This document shows, one piece after another, positions 5,917 through 7,032 of a DNA stretch of 7,032 bases (position 1 is its first letter; every line of letters starts with the position of its first letter). The DNA lies in assembly GCA_964457415.1 (NCBI GenBank), contig CAYWFB010000075.1:1-7032 (forward strand), written 5' to 3'. Both the position numbers and the translations under genes were made by a program. The notes under the pieces are model-generated. The model was not told the origin of the DNA, ran no database searches, and saw only the letters and a program-made list of their open reading frames with translations. The DNA comes from Fimenecus sp964457415. Lineage in GTDB: Bacteria; Bacillota; Clostridia; Oscillospirales; Acutalibacteraceae.

Positions 5917-7014
5917 CTTATCCTCGCTTACGGGGGGTGCTACGTACTCAGATTCAGCATCATACACAACAGTGAAGGGGCTGAACTCAGTAGTCTGGAA
6001 GGTAACGTAACCGGTGTTGGGGTTGTAGGAGCAATCAATCTCCTGGTCATAGTGGTACAACTTTACAGTTGTGGGATCCAGACCAGCGGGGATACGCAGC
6101 TCAACAGTAACTTCCTCGGTGTTATCTGCCTTCAAGCCCAGAACCTTAATGTCGAAGGCCTTAACTTCCTGATCAGCAGCTACAACAATATTTGCATCTA
6201 CATCGCTGGGAGAAACAACAACCTTAACCTCGGTCGCACCCTCGGCTACTGCACCTGCAGGAACCTGAACGGAAGCGACCTTGTAGCCATCGTTGTTGCG
6301 GATTTCAGCATTCACGGAGCTAACGCCGGTCTCGAATACGACAGACTTCGTGTAAACAGCGTCGAACTCAGCGTTTGCATCGTAGTTGTTGTCGAAACTA
6401 TCGTTCTCAGAGGTGTACTGAGTAGCCAGGATCATGATATCAAAGGCACCGCCCAGATCCAGGCCCTGATACTCGTTGCCTGCAGTTTCCTGCATCTTCA
6501 GGGCGATGCCCAGATATGCAGCCTTACCCGCTTCCAGAGAACCATAAGTAGTAGTCTCAATGGTATCTACGAACTCTGCAACGGTGCCAACCTTGGTGTA
6601 ACCGGTCAAGTCGCGGCCAGGCATAGCCAGCTCAGTTGCACTGGAGCAAACATAAACATCGATTACATTAGCCAGAATGGACAGAGCCTTCTGAGAAGTG
6701 AACTTTGCGTACCACTTAAGAGCCAGAGTGCCCTCGTTCTCAATCTTCAGAACCTTGGCATCAATATAGCCGGGTTCCCACTTGTCATAATTAAAGATGG
6801 GGTCTTGATCTTCCTTGATGGAGTTCCATACGCCGGTATCCTTGTCAAGCAGTTCAAGATCGAGCTTCAATGTACCTGACTGAATTTTGTTACCCGAAGA
6901 GGTAACAGAGTCGGTAAACCAAGCGAACGTACTACCAACGAGCATGGATACGCACATCAAAAGTGCAAGACCGCTCGTCAGCAAAGCACGCTTGGTGCTT
7001 TTTGTTTTTGTCAT
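5419..7014 (-). CDS. SipW-class (TasA/camelysin-like) secreted protein, 531 residues
   Basis: This is a predicted extracellular protein, probably a surface or matrix component by analogy with TasA/CalY. Residues 1-31 form the signal: a Lys-rich start, a hydrophobic core, then GSTFA-WFTDS, with cleavage expected after A31. Residues 32-215 carry the family landmarks SGTLKLDLEL, WEPGY, TAGNEYQG, ATQ and DSFDNNYD. Residues about 222-352 form a second beta-rich domain (VPAGAV, VVVSPS, IPAGL, LYHYD, ending TTEFSPFTVVYD), vaguely like ZU5-type surface domains. An acidic Pro linker (about 353-366) leads to a separate C-terminal domain (about 367-531) with WYCDFYVSLDRNLG, IFLGGNYGSFGWVGFHNGD and a final INYTFK. 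The mature protein has five Cys (123, 328, 407, 424, 491). There is no LPXTG or membrane anchor. The protein is longer than TasA, which is near 260 residues. The ATG has an ideal ribosome binding site. It is the first gene visible of a likely operon with its giant paralogue. Confidence 0.9.
   Translation of the reverse strand: MTKTKSTKRALLTSGLALLMCVSMLVGSTFAWFTDSVTSSGNKIQSGTLKLDLELLDKDTGVWNSIKEDQDPIFNYDKWEPGYIDAKVLKIENEGTLALKWYAKFTSQKALSILANVIDVYVCSSATELAMPGRDLTGYTKVGTVAEFVDTIETTTYGSLEAGKAAYLGIALKMQETAGNEYQGLDLGGAFDIMILATQYTSENDSFDNNYDANAEFDAVYTKSVVFETGVSSVNAEIRNNDGYKVASVQVPAGAVAEGATEVKVVVSPSDVDANIVVAADQEVKAFDIKVLGLKADNTEEVTVELRIPAGLDPTTVKLYHYDQEIDCSYNPNTGYVTFQTTEFSPFTVVYDAESEYVAPPVSEDKLPVAIVEEYTDTADIKWGNYGQWSPTEGLEANLESAYVFSCDETPAEAALNPYANWYCDFYVSLDRNLGENQIFLGGNYGSFGWVGFHNGDLTLEADTEIGLLESVTTNPWTYLDVANYVGTFICGVGDVDNALTGATFTVKLRLTNPENSAEFYDIQTINYTFK
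6922..7014 (-). other. SipW-class signal peptide of the 531-residue protein, residues 1-31
   Basis: A basic start (MTKTKSTKR) precedes a hydrophobic core (ALLTSGLALLMCVSMLVGS) and the boundary TFA-WFTDS. This matches the giant paralogue nearly residue for residue at the cut site (GST-F/Y-AWFTDS). The shared boundary points to one peptidase processing both proteins. Confidence 0.87.
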
Positions 7015-7024
7015 ATTACCTATG

Positions 7025-7032
7025 ACCTCCTT
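7025..7032 (-). promoter_or_regulatory. Ribosome binding site of the 531-residue protein
   Basis: The minus strand reads AAGGAGGT at the very edge of the window, 10 bases before the ATG at 7014. This is a full-strength Gram-positive site. Any promoter lies outside the window. Confidence 0.85.

Noticed and set aside
5653..6879. A 408-codon plus-strand frame opposite the 531-residue gene
   Set aside because: It is in codon register antisense to a gene with a clear signal peptide, conserved motifs and ribosome binding site. No domain was recognised in the antisense product.

Overview
This window looks like an accessory surface-protein locus from a Gram-positive Firmicute, probably a gut-type Clostridia (Oscillospiraceae/Lachnospiraceae-like). 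That placement is inferred from the strong AAGGAGG-type ribosome binding sites, moderate GC, SipW-class secreted proteins, and a style of modular beta-rich architecture with a C-terminal Hint domain that I associate with such genomes. The sequence alone does not give a species.

Everything supportable lies on the minus strand and reads right to left. (1) 7014-5419 encodes a 531-residue secreted protein with a SipW-class (TasA/CalY/camelysin-type) signal and N-terminal module, plus a distinct ~165-residue C-terminal domain. (2) 5418-5304 is an intergenic spacer with a UUCG-capped hairpin, a second weaker inverted repeat and an A/T run. (3) 5303-153 encodes a giant 1716-residue secreted protein. 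It has the same N-terminal module, then beta-helix (GLUG-like) repeats, Ig-like beta domains and a second parallel-repeat block, and ends in a Hint (hedgehog/intein-type) autoprocessing domain and a ~80-residue tail. (4) 152-43 is a second spacer holding a perfect 13-bp, GAAA-capped hairpin and an overlapping 9-bp inverted repeat. (5) 42-1 is the first 14 codons of a third gene with a strong ribosome binding site, cut by the window edge.

The two complete proteins are diverged paralogues over roughly their first 350-380 residues. They share the AWFTDS signal boundary, WEPGY, TAGNEYQG, ATQ and NYD landmarks, and a second beta domain that closes with an FSPF/FSEV motif. By analogy with TasA/CalY they are probably exported, processed by a SipW-type signal peptidase (not encoded here) and assembled at the cell surface or in an extracellular matrix. 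Neither has an LPXTG sorting signal or a C-terminal membrane anchor. The most unusual element is the Hint domain on the giant paralogue. Its N-terminal Cys and central His are present, but the canonical His-Asn ending is replaced by His-Leu-Cys, which suggests cleavage or ligation at its N-terminal side rather than full protein splicing.

All long plus-strand reading frames run exactly antisense, in codon register, to the two big genes and are treated as shadows. No tRNA, rRNA, CRISPR array or insertion sequence was seen.
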